Positions 48,366 to 57,623 of a DNA stretch of 64,000 nt are shown here, piece by piece. Source of the stretch: Rhodomicrobium lacus (GTDB taxonomy: Bacteria > Pseudomonadota > Alphaproteobacteria > Rhizobiales > Rhodomicrobiaceae); contig NZ_RZNF01000012.1 of the NCBI RefSeq assembly GCF_003992725.1, positions 1,116,001-1,180,000 on the forward strand. Reading direction: 5' to 3'. The number at the start of each line of letters is the position of its first letter. The stretch's first letter is position 1. Position numbers and translations under genes: made by a program. Below the pieces are notes generated by a model. It saw only the letters and a list, made by a program, of their open reading frames with translations, was not told the origin of the DNA and ran no database searches.

Positions 48366-49601
48366 ATGAAAACCGGCCTGAGACCTTCATCGGCTTTCGC
48401 GGCGTGCTGCGCTTTCCTCGTCCTCCTTTTCATGAGCGCCGCGCATGCCGAGGACATCGTGGTGAGCGCCCAAATTGGCGGCGACAGCCAGCGCACGCGC
48501 TTCGTCGCCTTCATATCCAAAGCGGTCGAGTTCCGCATCTTCACCATGGCCGATCCTTACCGGATCGTGATCGACATGCCGGAGAGCGACATTCAGGTGC
48601 CCGCCGGCAAGGGGCGAGGGCTTATCTTCTCATCCCGGTCGGGCCTCCTCGCGCCGGGCAAGTCGCGCATCGTGATCGACCTCGCCGAACCGGCGCTCAT
48701 AGAGAAGTCCGAGCTGTTGCCGCCCGAGAACGATCTTCCGGCCCGACTCGTGATCGACCTCGCCCGCACAACCCACAGATCGTTCCTCGCCTCCGCGAAG
48801 GCTCCACCGCCCCCGCCAAAGGTGGAGGAGGCGCAAAGCGGCGCCTTGAAGCCGGACGCCGGAGACAAGCGGCCGATCATCGTGATCGATCCCGGACACG
48901 GGGGCATCGATGCGGGAGCCATCGGCCGAGCCTCGAATACACCTGAAAAGGACGTCACCTTCGACTTCGGCAAGAAGCTTGCCGCGAAGCTCGAAGCCAC
49001 GGCTCGCTATCGCATCCTCCTGACGCGAACGTCGGACGTGTTCGTTTCCCTCGACGATCGCGCGGCAATGGCCGTCAAGGCGAAGGCTGACCTTCTCATC
49101 TCGATCCATGCCGATGCGCTCGATCCGAAGCGTCTGGGCGTGAAGGCGCTGAAGGAGGTTCGCGGCGGTACGATCTACACCCTGTCGGAGGAAGCCTCCG
49201 ACGAGCAGGCGAGCGTCATCGCGCAGAACGAGAACAAGGCCGACGTTCAGGCCGGCGTGGCAAGCGAGCAGACCGCGCCGATCCTTTCCGAGGACATCGC
49301 GTCTATCCTCAACGATCTCGAAAACCGGTTCAAAAAAAACCGCTCGACCGCCATCGCGCATTACCTCATCGACCACATGAAGGAAAAGATGAAGTTCAAC
49401 ATCCGGCCACAGCGCTCCGCAAACTTCCGCGTGCTGAAAGCGCATGGCGTGCCCGCGATCCTTATCGAACTCGGTTATCTCAGCAATGAAGACGACGAGA
49501 AGCTCCTTATCTCGGAAGACTGGCGTACAGCGATCTCTTCGGTTCTCGGAGAGGCGGTCAACGCATTCATGGCGGAACGGCAGGCGCATATTCCCTTGTA
49601 G
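48366..49601 (+). CDS. amiC: N-acetylmuramoyl-L-alanine amidase
   Basis: A 411-residue periplasmic zinc amidase that cleaves peptide stems from peptidoglycan during cell separation. It has a signal peptide (about residues 1-28), an N-terminal AMIN domain (VAFISKAVEFRIFTMADPYR), a Pro-rich linker and an Amidase_3 domain with VIDPGHGGIDAGAIG, NTPEKDVTFDFG, LLISIHADALD and ILIELGYLSNEDDE (Zn and catalytic residues). A regulatory insertion is present before the last motif. It starts at ATG 48366 and precedes the PBP1A gene by 206 bp, a usual alphaproteobacterial pairing. Confidence 0.94.
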   Translation: MKTGLRPSSAFAACCAFLVLLFMSAAHAEDIVVSAQIGGDSQRTRFVAFISKAVEFRIFTMADPYRIVIDMPESDIQVPAGKGRGLIFSSRSGLLAPGKSRIVIDLAEPALIEKSELLPPENDLPARLVIDLARTTHRSFLASAKAPPPPPKVEEAQSGALKPDAGDKRPIIVIDPGHGGIDAGAIGRASNTPEKDVTFDFGKKLAAKLEATARYRILLTRTSDVFVSLDDRAAMAVKAKADLLISIHADALDPKRLGVKALKEVRGGTIYTLSEEASDEQASVIAQNENKADVQAGVASEQTAPILSEDIASILNDLENRFKKNRSTAIAHYLIDHMKEKMKFNIRPQRSANFRVLKAHGVPAILIELGYLSNEDDEKLLISEDWRTAISSVLGEAVNAFMAERQAHIPL

Positions 49602-49807
49602 GAAAGCGGACCGGCACCGCTACGCACCGTAGCGCCCTCCTGCGTTAACCTGCGGTTGTGCAGGATATGATGTTGTGGTTTAGCCGGGCGGTTCGAGGAT
49701 TGTATGCTGTCACAATTTGGGCATGCCGTTATGCTCGTGATGGCAGCGCCTGAATCCCTCCGGTCGCTTTGTTTGGTCTGATCGTGGAAACGGCCGAATA
49801 ATCAAGC

Positions 49808-52570
49808 GTGGAACTGATGCAAAGCAAGTCGCCTGTACTGCCGCCTCCCGTGAAGAAAAAGCGCCACAGGAGTCTCTTCCTGAGCTTTCTCGGGTTTGCG
49901 TTCACCGCAGGTGTTTTCATATTCATCGCCGCCTCGGCGGGAGCGGCTTATTTCCTCTGGACGATTTCGCAAGATCTTCCGGATTACGACAAGCTTGCGA
50001 ATTACAAGCCGCCGGTCATTACGCGCGTGCACGCCGGCGACGGTCGCCTGATCGCGGAGTTCGCGAAGGAGCGGCGTATCTACGTGCCCGTTCAGGTCAT
50101 GCCCAAGCCGCTTATCAACGCGTTTCTCGCGGCCGAAGACCAGAGCTTCTGGGAGCATGGCGGCCTCGATTTTCGCGGCATCCTGCGCGCCGTCTACAAC
50201 AACCTGACGAAGAACAAGAAGGAAGGCGCGTCCACCATTACCCAGCAGGTGGCCAAGAACTTCCTGCTGACGAGCGAGCGATCCTATCTCCGCAAGGCTA
50301 AGGAAGCGATCCTCGCCGTCCGCATCGAGCGCGCCTACACAAAGGAGCGCATCCTCGATCTTTACCTTAACCAGATCTATCTCGGCGGCGGTTCCTATGG
50401 CGTCGCAGCGGCGGGCCTCCGCTACTTCGGCAAGGAACTGAACGAGCTTCAGTTGCACGAGGTCGCCTATCTCGCCGCGCTGCCGAAAGAGCCGACGAAG
50501 CTTCAGCTCACCACCGCGCGGCCCGGCAGCAAGGCGTTTCAGGACGCGCTCCTGCGCCGCAACGACATCCTGAACAACATGGCCCGCTTCGGCTTCATCA
50601 AGCAGGAAGAAGCCGATCAGGCCAAGAAGCAGCCGCTCGAAATGGTGGCCCGCACCGTGGGCCCGTCGACCTTCGCCGCCGAGTACTTCGCCGAAGAAGT
50701 TCGCCGCACGCTCGCAGACATGTACGGCCTCGAAGACACCGATGACAATTCGAGCGTCTATGCGGGCGGCTACTCCGTGCGCTCCACCCTCGATCCGGGT
50801 CTCCAGATGATGGCGCGCTCCGCCCTGCGCGCCGGGCTCGTCAGCTTCGACCGCAAGCGCGGCTGGCGCGGACCGGTCACGAAAATCGATCTCGCCCTCG
50901 CCAGCGATTGGGGAGCAAAGCTCGCCGAGGTGCCCGCGCTGTCGGACGTCGATCCCTGGCGGCTCGGCGTCGTTCTGCAAACCGCGAAGGACAAGGCCGT
51001 CATCGGTCTGCAACCGGGGCGCATGCCGAACAACACGCTGGAAACGGAGCGCAAGACCGTCGAGCTTGGGGTCGATGGTGCGAAATGGGCGTTGGAGCGG
51101 GTCAGAACCAGAACGAAAGGCCCCGTCGGCGTAAGCGATATCCTCAATGTCGGCGATGTCGTCTATGTTTCCCCGCCGAACGAAATCGACCTCATGAAGG
51201 AGCGAGAGCGCAATCCGAAACTCGCGGAAGGCAAGACCGCGCTGCCCGCATGGTCGCTGATGCAGGTGCCGCAGGTTGGCGGCGCGACCGTCGTGATGGA
51301 CCCGCATACCGGCCGCGTGCTCGCCATGGTCGGCGGCTTCAGCTTTTCCGAAAGCCAGTTCAACCGCGCGCTGCAAGCGCGGCGGCAGCCCGGTTCATCG
51401 TTCAAGCCGATCGTTTACGCCGCCGCCCTCGATAACGGCTACACGCCCGCGTCCGTGGTGAACGACGCCGCGTTCTCGGTCGATCAGGGCAACGGACAGG
51501 GCGAATGGAAGCCATCGAACTACGACAAGCAGGTGCACGGCCTACAGCCGCTCCGGATCGGTATCGAGAAGTCGCGAAACCTGATGACCGTGCGGCTCGC
51601 GCAGGATCTCGGCATGCCGATCGTGAGCGAATATGCGCGCCGTTTCGGCGTCTATGACGACCTTCCGCCATTGCTTTCGATGGCGCTCGGCGCGGGCGAA
51701 ACGTCGCTCATCCGGCTGACGACCGCCTATTGCATGTTCGTGAACGGCGGCAAGAAGATCAATTACACCTTTATCGACCGCATTCAGAACCGCATGGGCC
51801 AGACGATCTGGCGGCACGATAACCGCTCCTGCGACAAGTGTAACGCGGACTCGTGGAGTGGCCAGGACGAACCGCAGCTTGCCGACGAACGCGCACAAAT
51901 CATCGACCCGATGACGGCCTATCAGATCACTTCGATGCTCGAAGGCGTCGTCGTGCGTGGCACCGGCTCCGTCGTCTGGAAGCGCGTGCAGAAGCCGCTT
52001 GGCGGAAAGACCGGCACGACGAACGACGAGAAGGACGCGTGGTTCATCGGCTTCTCGCCCGACATCGCCATGGGCATCTTCATCGGATACGACAACCCGC
52101 AGCCGATGGGCCACGGCGAAACCGGCGGCGAGTTGGCCGCGCCGATCTTTGCCGATTTCTTCAAGATGGCGCTGAAGGACAAGCCCGCGGTTCCGTTCCG
52201 CACGCCGGCGGACATACGGCAGGTTCGCGTCAACAAGCGGACCGGCCAGCGCACGGATCCAGCCGACCCCGACGCGATCACGGAATACTTCAAGCCGGGC
52301 ACCGAGCCGCCGGAAGGCTACGCGACCGCCTCGGCCTCCTATCCCGCGGCAGGCGATCCGCAACCAGGCTATGGCGGCGGCCAGCCAGGAGGATACGGCC
52401 AACAGGGAGGCTATCCGAGCGAAAGCAGCGGAGGCTGGCGACAGCCGCCTCAGCCGCAATCCGGCGGATGGGGCCAGCCGCAACCGACGCCTCCTGCCCA
52501 GCCGGGCACCGTGGGCGGCTATCCGCCTCCCTACGGCCGGACCGCGCCCAGCCCCGGAGGCTTGTACTAG
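49808..52570 (+). CDS. mrcA: Penicillin-binding protein 1A
   Basis: A bifunctional class A PBP of about 920 residues. One transmembrane segment (about 24-51) is followed by the glycosyltransferase domain with AAEDQSFWEHGGLDFRGI, EGASTITQQVAKN and RKAKEAILAVRIE. The transpeptidase domain has PGSSFKP (SxxK, near residue 530), SRN near 588 and KTGTTN near 734. The C-terminal about 90 residues are Gly/Pro/Gln-rich (GYGGGQPGGYGQQGGYP). The start is GTG at 49808 or ATG at 49817. The TAG stop lies in the first bases of a palindromic repeat. Confidence 0.95.
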   Translation: MELMQSKSPVLPPPVKKKRHRSLFLSFLGFAFTAGVFIFIAASAGAAYFLWTISQDLPDYDKLANYKPPVITRVHAGDGRLIAEFAKERRIYVPVQVMPKPLINAFLAAEDQSFWEHGGLDFRGILRAVYNNLTKNKKEGASTITQQVAKNFLLTSERSYLRKAKEAILAVRIERAYTKERILDLYLNQIYLGGGSYGVAAAGLRYFGKELNELQLHEVAYLAALPKEPTKLQLTTARPGSKAFQDALLRRNDILNNMARFGFIKQEEADQAKKQPLEMVARTVGPSTFAAEYFAEEVRRTLADMYGLEDTDDNSSVYAGGYSVRSTLDPGLQMMARSALRAGLVSFDRKRGWRGPVTKIDLALASDWGAKLAEVPALSDVDPWRLGVVLQTAKDKAVIGLQPGRMPNNTLETERKTVELGVDGAKWALERVRTRTKGPVGVSDILNVGDVVYVSPPNEIDLMKERERNPKLAEGKTALPAWSLMQVPQVGGATVVMDPHTGRVLAMVGGFSFSESQFNRALQARRQPGSSFKPIVYAAALDNGYTPASVVNDAAFSVDQGNGQGEWKPSNYDKQVHGLQPLRIGIEKSRNLMTVRLAQDLGMPIVSEYARRFGVYDDLPPLLSMALGAGETSLIRLTTAYCMFVNGGKKINYTFIDRIQNRMGQTIWRHDNRSCDKCNADSWSGQDEPQLADERAQIIDPMTAYQITSMLEGVVVRGTGSVVWKRVQKPLGGKTGTTNDEKDAWFIGFSPDIAMGIFIGYDNPQPMGHGETGGELAAPIFADFFKMALKDKPAVPFRTPADIRQVRVNKRTGQRTDPADPDAITEYFKPGTEPPEGYATASASYPAAGDPQPGYGGGQPGGYGQQGGYPSESSGGWRQPPQPQSGGWGQPQPTPPAQPGTVGGYPPPYGRTAPSPGGLY

Positions 52571-52633
52571 GGGTCCGATTCCGACATTTGCATCCGTCTG
52601 CAGCACGCTTGCGAGCAAATGTCGGAACATCAT
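52566..52633. repeat. Palindromic element A, copy 2 (right arm incomplete)
   Basis: Starts CTAGGGGTCC at the PBP1A stop codon and continues GATTCCGACATTTGCATCC, with GCAAATGTCGGAA on the right. The outer right arm GGACCACTAG of copy 1 is missing, so this copy is truncated. Otherwise it matches 19563-19638 closely in the same order relative to element B. Confidence 0.85.
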
Positions 52634-52637
52634 GAGT

Positions 52638-52715
52638 CTAGTGGAGCTTTTGAATTTGACATTTGAGTCCCGGTGGCTGCGAGCTCTCGCTCAAATGTCA
52701 AATTCGCTCCACTAG
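52638..52715. repeat. Palindromic element B, copy 2
   Basis: CTAGTGGAGC (52638-52647) and GCTCCACTAG (52706-52715) are the same inverted termini as in copy 1, with inner arms TTTGAATTTGACATTTGAG and CTCAAATGTCAAATT. The central segment (TCCCGGTGGC ... GCTCTCGC) is the reverse complement of copy 1 apart from one mismatch. The remainder of the gap up to prfB (52716-52925) holds the prfB promoter region and nothing else recognisable. Confidence 0.85.
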
Positions 52716-52925
52716 CCGTTTGCTATCCTATCTGCGTCCGGCGCACTTCTCTGGACGCGGACAGGGTCGGCATTTTGGGCTGGAACTCAGCGCTGCCCGG
52801 TGCAATTGTCGGAACTTATTCTCACGGCTTGCGAGCGCGCATAGCACTGGCGCCTTTACAGTTTTGAAATAACCGGGATCGGATGCCAAGGCGGCACTTC
52901 GGCTCCTCACAGACGGAACTTCTCC

Positions 52926-54057
52926 ATGCGCCCTGAAACACAAGCCATCGTCGACGAAATCAAGCAGTCCCTCTCGCTCCTGCGGAGGTATCTTTGACTG
53001 GGATAAAGCGAAAGCCCGCCTTGCCAGCCTGAACGGGATCGTCGAAGACCCGACGCTGTGGGACAATCCGCAGCGCGCGCAGAAGCTCTTGCGCGAGCGG
53101 CAGCACCTCGACACCGCGCTCACCGCCTATTCGCAGCTCGCCGCGCGCCTCGACGACGCGGTCGGCCTCATCGAACTCGGCGAGGAGGAAGGCGACGAGG
53201 AAGTGGTCAAGGAAGCCGAGGCTTCACTCGCGGCGCTGCAAACCGAAGTGCAGAAGCGCGAAGTCGAAGCTCTGCTTTCGGGCGAAGCGGACGGCAACGA
53301 CACCTTCCTCGAAGTCCATGCAGGCGCGGGCGGCACCGAGAGCCAGGACTGGACGGAAATGCTGCTGCGCATGTACATGCGCTGGGCCGAGGAGCAGGGC
53401 TACAAGGTCGAACTGATCGAAAGCGCGGCGGGCGAAGAAGCCGGGCTCAAATCCGCGACGATTCAGGTGAAGGGCTCCAACGCCTTCGGCTGGCTCAAGA
53501 CCGAGTCCGGCGTGCATCGCCTCGTGCGCATCTCGCCCTACGACTCCAACGCGCGCCGCCATACGAGCTTCGCGTCGGTCTGGGTCTATCCGGTCGTGGA
53601 TGACACCATCGACATCGCGGTGAACGAAAGCGACTGCCGCATCGACACCTATCGCGCGAGCGGCGCAGGCGGCCAGCACGTCAACACCACCGACAGCGCG
53701 GTGCGCATCACACACGTGCCCACCGGCATCGTGGTGCAGTGCCAGATGGAGCGTTCGCAGCACAAGAACCGCGCCACCGCGTGGAACATGCTGAAAGCGC
53801 GCCTCTACGAGATGGAACTGAAGAAGCGCGAGGATGCCGCGCATGCCGCCGCCGCGTCGAAGACCGACATCGGCTGGGGCCATCAGATCCGCTCCTATGT
53901 GCTTCAGCCCTATCAGATGGTTAAGGATCTGCGCACCGGCATCGTGAACACGAACCCGGCTGGCGTGCTCGATGGCGACCTGACCGCGTTCATCGAAGCG
54001 GCGTTGGCGCAGCGCGTCCATGGCGGCGGCCCCGTCAAGGTCGAGGATCTGGATTAG
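52926..54057 (+). CDS. prfB: Peptide chain release factor 2 (programmed +1 frameshift)
   Basis: RF2 terminates at UGA and UAA codons. The gene is in two frames: codons 1-23 from ATG 52926, ending with CTT TGA at 52992-52997, and the rest from GAC at 52996 after skipping T52995. The expected protein has 376 residues. The GGQ motif is in [18 protein letters not shown], and the RF2 codon-recognition site reads SPY in [16 protein letters not shown], where E. coli has SPF. The next gene starts on the last base of its stop codon. Confidence 0.96.
52983..52998 (+). promoter_or_regulatory. prfB: RF2 autoregulatory +1 frameshift site
   Basis: The sequence GGAGG TAT CTT TGA C has a Shine-Dalgarno-like element three bases before the slippery CTT and the in-frame TGA, as in E. 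coli prfB. When RF2 is scarce the ribosome shifts by one base, so RF2 level controls its own synthesis. Confidence 0.95.
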
Positions 54058-54728
54058 TGGCGGCGCAATCCACGCCGCGCCTCCTCATCTTCGACTTCGA
54101 CGGCGTCATCGCCGACAGCGAGGTGCTCGCCTGCGAGGCGCTTGCCGCCTATGCGGGCGACCTCGGCGCGCCCATGACATGGCAGGAGGCCGCGAAGCTG
54201 TTCGTCGGCAAGCGCGCGTCCGACGAGGTGGCCACCATGGAGGCGCTCGCTGGCCGCCCGCTGCCGGACTTCCTGCCCGAGCTTGAGCGCCGCACCTTCG
54301 CGCTGTTCGAGCGCTCGCTGCGCCCCATACCCGGCGTTGCCGATTTCATCGCGCGCCATGCGGACATGCGGCGCTGCATCGCGTCGTCGAGTTCGCCGCG
54401 CCGCATCGCCCTGTGCCTGCGCGTGATGGGCCTCGCCGACCGCTTTCCGTGCGGCATCTACAGCGCCGAGACCGTAGCGCGCGGCAAGCCGTTCCCCGAT
54501 ATTTTCCTGAAGGCGGCAAGCGAGGAAGGCGTGGAGCCTTGCGACGCGCTTGTGATCGAGGACAGCGCCAGCGGCGTGCGCGCGGCGCTTGCCGCTGGCA
54601 TGCGCGTGATCGGGCTTCTCGCCGCATCGCATCTGCCGCCGGACCATGGGGCGGCTCTCGTCGCGGCGGGCGCGACCTTCATCGCCCGCGACTACGACGA
54701 AGTTTCCAGCATCGTGGACGCGCTATGA
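54057..54728 (+). CDS. HAD-superfamily phosphatase (subfamily IA)
   Basis: A 223-residue HAD hydrolase resembling beta-phosphoglucomutase/phosphoglycolate phosphatase-type proteins. The catalytic motif I is LLIFDFDGVIADSEVLACEAL, motif II is IASSSSPRR, the Lys motif is RGKPFPDIFLKAA and motif IV is VIEDSASGVRAALAAGM. The substrate is uncertain. The start is GTG at 54057, overlapping the prfB stop by one base. It ends in a 6-bp convergent overlap with pyrF. Confidence 0.92.
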   Translation: MAAQSTPRLLIFDFDGVIADSEVLACEALAAYAGDLGAPMTWQEAAKLFVGKRASDEVATMEALAGRPLPDFLPELERRTFALFERSLRPIPGVADFIARHADMRRCIASSSSPRRIALCLRVMGLADRFPCGIYSAETVARGKPFPDIFLKAASEEGVEPCDALVIEDSASGVRAALAAGMRVIGLLAASHLPPDHGAALVAAGATFIARDYDEVSSIVDAL

Positions 54729-55439
54729 AGCGCCCGCGATCTCCGCGACGATGGCACGGGCGGCAGCATTCGGATCGGCGGCGCGGGTGATCGGGCGGCC
54801 GACGACGATATAATCCGCGCCCGCGGCGATGGCTTCGGCAGGTGTCGCCGTGCGCGCCTGATCGTCGCCCGCCACGCTCGCGCTTGCCGGGCGAATGCCG
54901 GGGGTCACGACCGCAAGCCGCGAGCCGAAGGCGTCTTTCAGCGCGCGCGCCTCCAGCGCCGATGAGACGATGCCGTGAAAGCCCGCCTCGGCCGCAAAGC
55001 CCGCGCGGGTGAGCACGAGGTCGCTGGCGGATAGCGTTATCCCCTGATCGGCGAGACTTTCCGGCCGGGCGTTCGTAAGCAGGCTGATGCCGAGCAGCTT
55101 GAGCGGCGACCCCGCCGCTCCGCGCACTGCCGCCGCGACGGTCGCGTCGTCCTGCGCGTGCACGGTGAGAAACGCCGCGCCGAGCGCAGCAACGCGCGCT
55201 GTCGCGCGCTCGACCGTGGCGGCGATGTCGTAAAGTTTGGCGTCGACGAAGACGCTCGCGCCGGCGCCCGCAAGCCGCTTCACGAGCGCCACGCCGTCCG
55301 CCGTCATCAGAAGCTCAAGGCCGATTTTCGCCACCGCATGCGGCAGGGCAAGCCTGTGCCAGAAAGCTGCGGCTTCTTCCGCATACGGGAAATCCAGCGC
55401 TACGATCAGTTTCTTTTCGGCTTCGGTCTCGAACGACAT
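54723..55439 (-). CDS. pyrF: Orotidine 5'-phosphate decarboxylase
   Basis: PyrF makes UMP from OMP, the last step of pyrimidine synthesis. The 238-residue TIM-barrel protein has LIVALDFP at the start, KIGLELLMTADG, the catalytic FVDAKLYDIAATV (with the DxKxxD-type motif), VVTPGIRPASASVAGDDQAR and DYIVVGRPITRAADP. The start at 55439 (MSFET) has GAGG six bases upstream; an in-frame ATG lies two codons before. Confidence 0.95.
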   Translation of the reverse strand: MSFETEAEKKLIVALDFPYAEEAAAFWHRLALPHAVAKIGLELLMTADGVALVKRLAGAGASVFVDAKLYDIAATVERATARVAALGAAFLTVHAQDDATVAAAVRGAAGSPLKLLGISLLTNARPESLADQGITLSASDLVLTRAGFAAEAGFHGIVSSALEARALKDAFGSRLAVVTPGIRPASASVAGDDQARTATPAEAIAAGADYIVVGRPITRAADPNAAARAIVAEIAGAS

Positions 55440-55659
55440 CGGCATCCTCGCTTCGTTTTTCGCCAGCGTGCCGGAAAGGCGCGCACGAACCAAACGATTT
55501 CGAGCCCGATCATGGCAGCGATGAACGAAAGATGGAGGGCCGTTGCCTGCCACGACACCGCGCACTGCCCATCTCAAGTGCGATTCCTTTTTTTGAAGGA
55601 CCGTGTCATCCTGAGGAAAAGGTGCTCGCCACCGTGAGAATAAAAAGGGGGAAACCGCG

Positions 55660-56817
55660 ATGCTTCTGACGCCGCAGCATGAGCAGTTGCGCGACCAGGT
55701 GGAGCGCTTCGTAAAGAACGAGATCAACCCGTTCGTGGATGAATGGGAGCGCGCGGAGGAGTTCCCCTCGCACGAACTCTTCCGAAAACTTGGCGCGCTC
55801 GGGGTTCTCGGAACGAAATACGACGAAGCCTATGGCGGCCTCGGGCTCGACTTCTCCTATTCGGCGACGGTCGCTGAAGCGCTCGGCACCTGCGATTGCG
55901 GCGGCGTGCCAATGGCCATCGGCGTGCATTCCGACATGGCGACGCCGGCACTGCATCGCTTCGGCAGCGACGAGTTGAAGCGCGCATGGCTTGCGCCAAG
56001 TATCGCGGGCGAGATGGTGTCCTGCCTCGGCGTGTCGGAACCGGGCGCGGGTTCGGATGTCGCGTCGATCAAGACGACGGCGCGGAAAGACGGCAGCGAC
56101 TACGTCATCAACGGCTCGAAGATGTGGATCACCAACGGCATGAAAGCCGACTGGTGCTGTCTGCTCGCGAACACCTCCGACGACAAGCCGCATCGCAACA
56201 AGTCGCTCATCGTCGTGCCGATGGACGCAAAGGGCATCGCGCGGCAGAAGATCCGCAAGCTCGGCATGTTCTCGTCCGACACGGCGCAGCTTTTCTTCGA
56301 CGATGTGCGCGTGCCGCAAACGAACGTCATCGGCGCGGAAGGCATGGGCTTCACCTTCCAGATGCTGCAATTCCAGGAGGAACGGCTCTGGGGCGCGGCG
56401 AACTCGCTCACGATGCTCGACCGGCTCATCGACGCCACCATCGACTACACGCGCCAGCGCAAGGCTTTCGGCAAGTCCATACTCGACAATCAGGTGGTGC
56501 ATTTCCGGCTCGCGGAACTGCGAACGGAGGTGGAAGCGCTGCGCTCGCTGACGTGGCGCGCGGTGGAGGAATATGTCTCCGGCCGCGACGTGACGAAGCT
56601 CGCCTCGATGGCGAAGCTGAAATGCGGGCGGCTCATTCGCGAGGTGACGGATGCGTGCCTGCAGTACTGGGGCGGCATGGGCTTCACCTGGGACAATCCG
56701 CTGAGCCGCGCGATGCGCGACGGTCGGCTTGTATCCATCGGCGGAGGCGCGGACGAGGTGATGCTCGGCATCATCTGCAAGCTCGAAGGCACGCTGCCAA
56801 GCGGGAAGAAGGACTGA
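55660..56817 (+). CDS. Acyl-CoA dehydrogenase, AtuD-like (citronellyl-CoA dehydrogenase type)
   Basis: A 385-residue FAD acyl-CoA dehydrogenase. The pattern of TPQHEQLRDQVERFVKNEI, GVPMAIGVHSDMATPALHRF, GVSEPGAGSDVASIKTTARK and SDTAQLFFDDVRVP, with FQEERLWGAAN (likely catalytic Glu) and LQYWGGMGFTWDNPLSR, is close to what I remember for AtuD from the acyclic terpene/leucine pathway. A leucine- or branched-acyl-CoA dehydrogenase is also possible. It is followed two bases later by an enoyl-CoA hydratase gene. Confidence 0.85.
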   Translation: MLLTPQHEQLRDQVERFVKNEINPFVDEWERAEEFPSHELFRKLGALGVLGTKYDEAYGGLGLDFSYSATVAEALGTCDCGGVPMAIGVHSDMATPALHRFGSDELKRAWLAPSIAGEMVSCLGVSEPGAGSDVASIKTTARKDGSDYVINGSKMWITNGMKADWCCLLANTSDDKPHRNKSLIVVPMDAKGIARQKIRKLGMFSSDTAQLFFDDVRVPQTNVIGAEGMGFTFQMLQFQEERLWGAANSLTMLDRLIDATIDYTRQRKAFGKSILDNQVVHFRLAELRTEVEALRSLTWRAVEEYVSGRDVTKLASMAKLKCGRLIREVTDACLQYWGGMGFTWDNPLSRAMRDGRLVSIGGGADEVMLGIICKLEGTLPSGKKD

Positions 56818-56819
56818 GG

Positions 56820-57617
56820 ATGGCCGACGCTCCGACGACGCTCGCAATCGACCGCAAAGGCGGCGTGCTCACGATCCGGCTCAACCGCCCGGAAGTTCGC
56901 AACGCCATGTCGCAGGTTATGCTCGCCGAATTGCTCGCCGCGCTCGCGGACGCGGAAGCGACAGGCGCGCGCGTGGTCGTGCTGCGCGGCTCGGGCGGCC
57001 ATTTCTGCGCGGGCGCCGATCTCCGCGACATGGCGGCGGCGCGCATGGCTCCCGTCGGCGAAACGGACCCGGTGGCGGCCTCGAACGCCGCGTTCGGTCA
57101 TGTATGCGCCGCCTATGCCCGCTCGCCTTTGGCCGTCGTGGCGGTGCTGGAAGGCAGCGTCATGGGCGGCGGCTTCGGCCTCGCCTGCACGGCGGATGTG
57201 GCGCTTGCCTCGCGCGACGTGGATTTCCGATTGCCGGAAACGTCGCTCGGCGTGATCCCCGCGCAGATCGCCCCGTTTCTCGTGGAGCGGCTCGGTTATG
57301 GGCAAGCGAAGCGGCTGGCGGTGACAGGCGCGCGCTTCGGCGCCGATGAGGCGTATCGCATCGGACTCGTGCATCGCGCCTGCGACACGGGTGCGGACCT
57401 TGACGCGGCACTCGCCGAAACGCTTCGTCAGATCCTCGCCTGCGCGCCGGGCGCGGTGGCCGAGACCAAAGCGCTCCTGCGGCGCGCGCGGTTCGAGGAC
57501 GCGGGCGCGCTCGTGAACCATGCGGCCACCGTTTTCGCGAAGGCGGCGCGCGGCCCGGAAGGCGCGGAAGGGCTCGCCGCCTTCATCGAAAAGCGCAAGC
57601 CGAACTGGGCGGAGTAA
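56820..57617 (+). CDS. Enoyl-CoA hydratase/isomerase family protein
   Basis: A 265-residue crotonase-fold protein. It has the oxyanion motif HFCAGADLRDM and VLEGSVMGGGFGLACTADV, followed by PETSLGVIPAQIAPFLVERL. The second catalytic position (Glu in many hydratases) is the E of LPETSLG; hydratase, isomerase or lyase activity cannot be separated. The gene starts at 56820, 2 bp after the acyl-CoA dehydrogenase stop, so the two act in one catabolic route, perhaps AtuD-AtuE-like. Confidence 0.9.
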   Translation: MADAPTTLAIDRKGGVLTIRLNRPEVRNAMSQVMLAELLAALADAEATGARVVVLRGSGGHFCAGADLRDMAAARMAPVGETDPVAASNAAFGHVCAAYARSPLAVVAVLEGSVMGGGFGLACTADVALASRDVDFRLPETSLGVIPAQIAPFLVERLGYGQAKRLAVTGARFGADEAYRIGLVHRACDTGADLDAALAETLRQILACAPGAVAETKALLRRARFEDAGALVNHAATVFAKAARGPEGAEGLAAFIEKRKPNWAE

Positions 57618-57623
57618 AGACCG

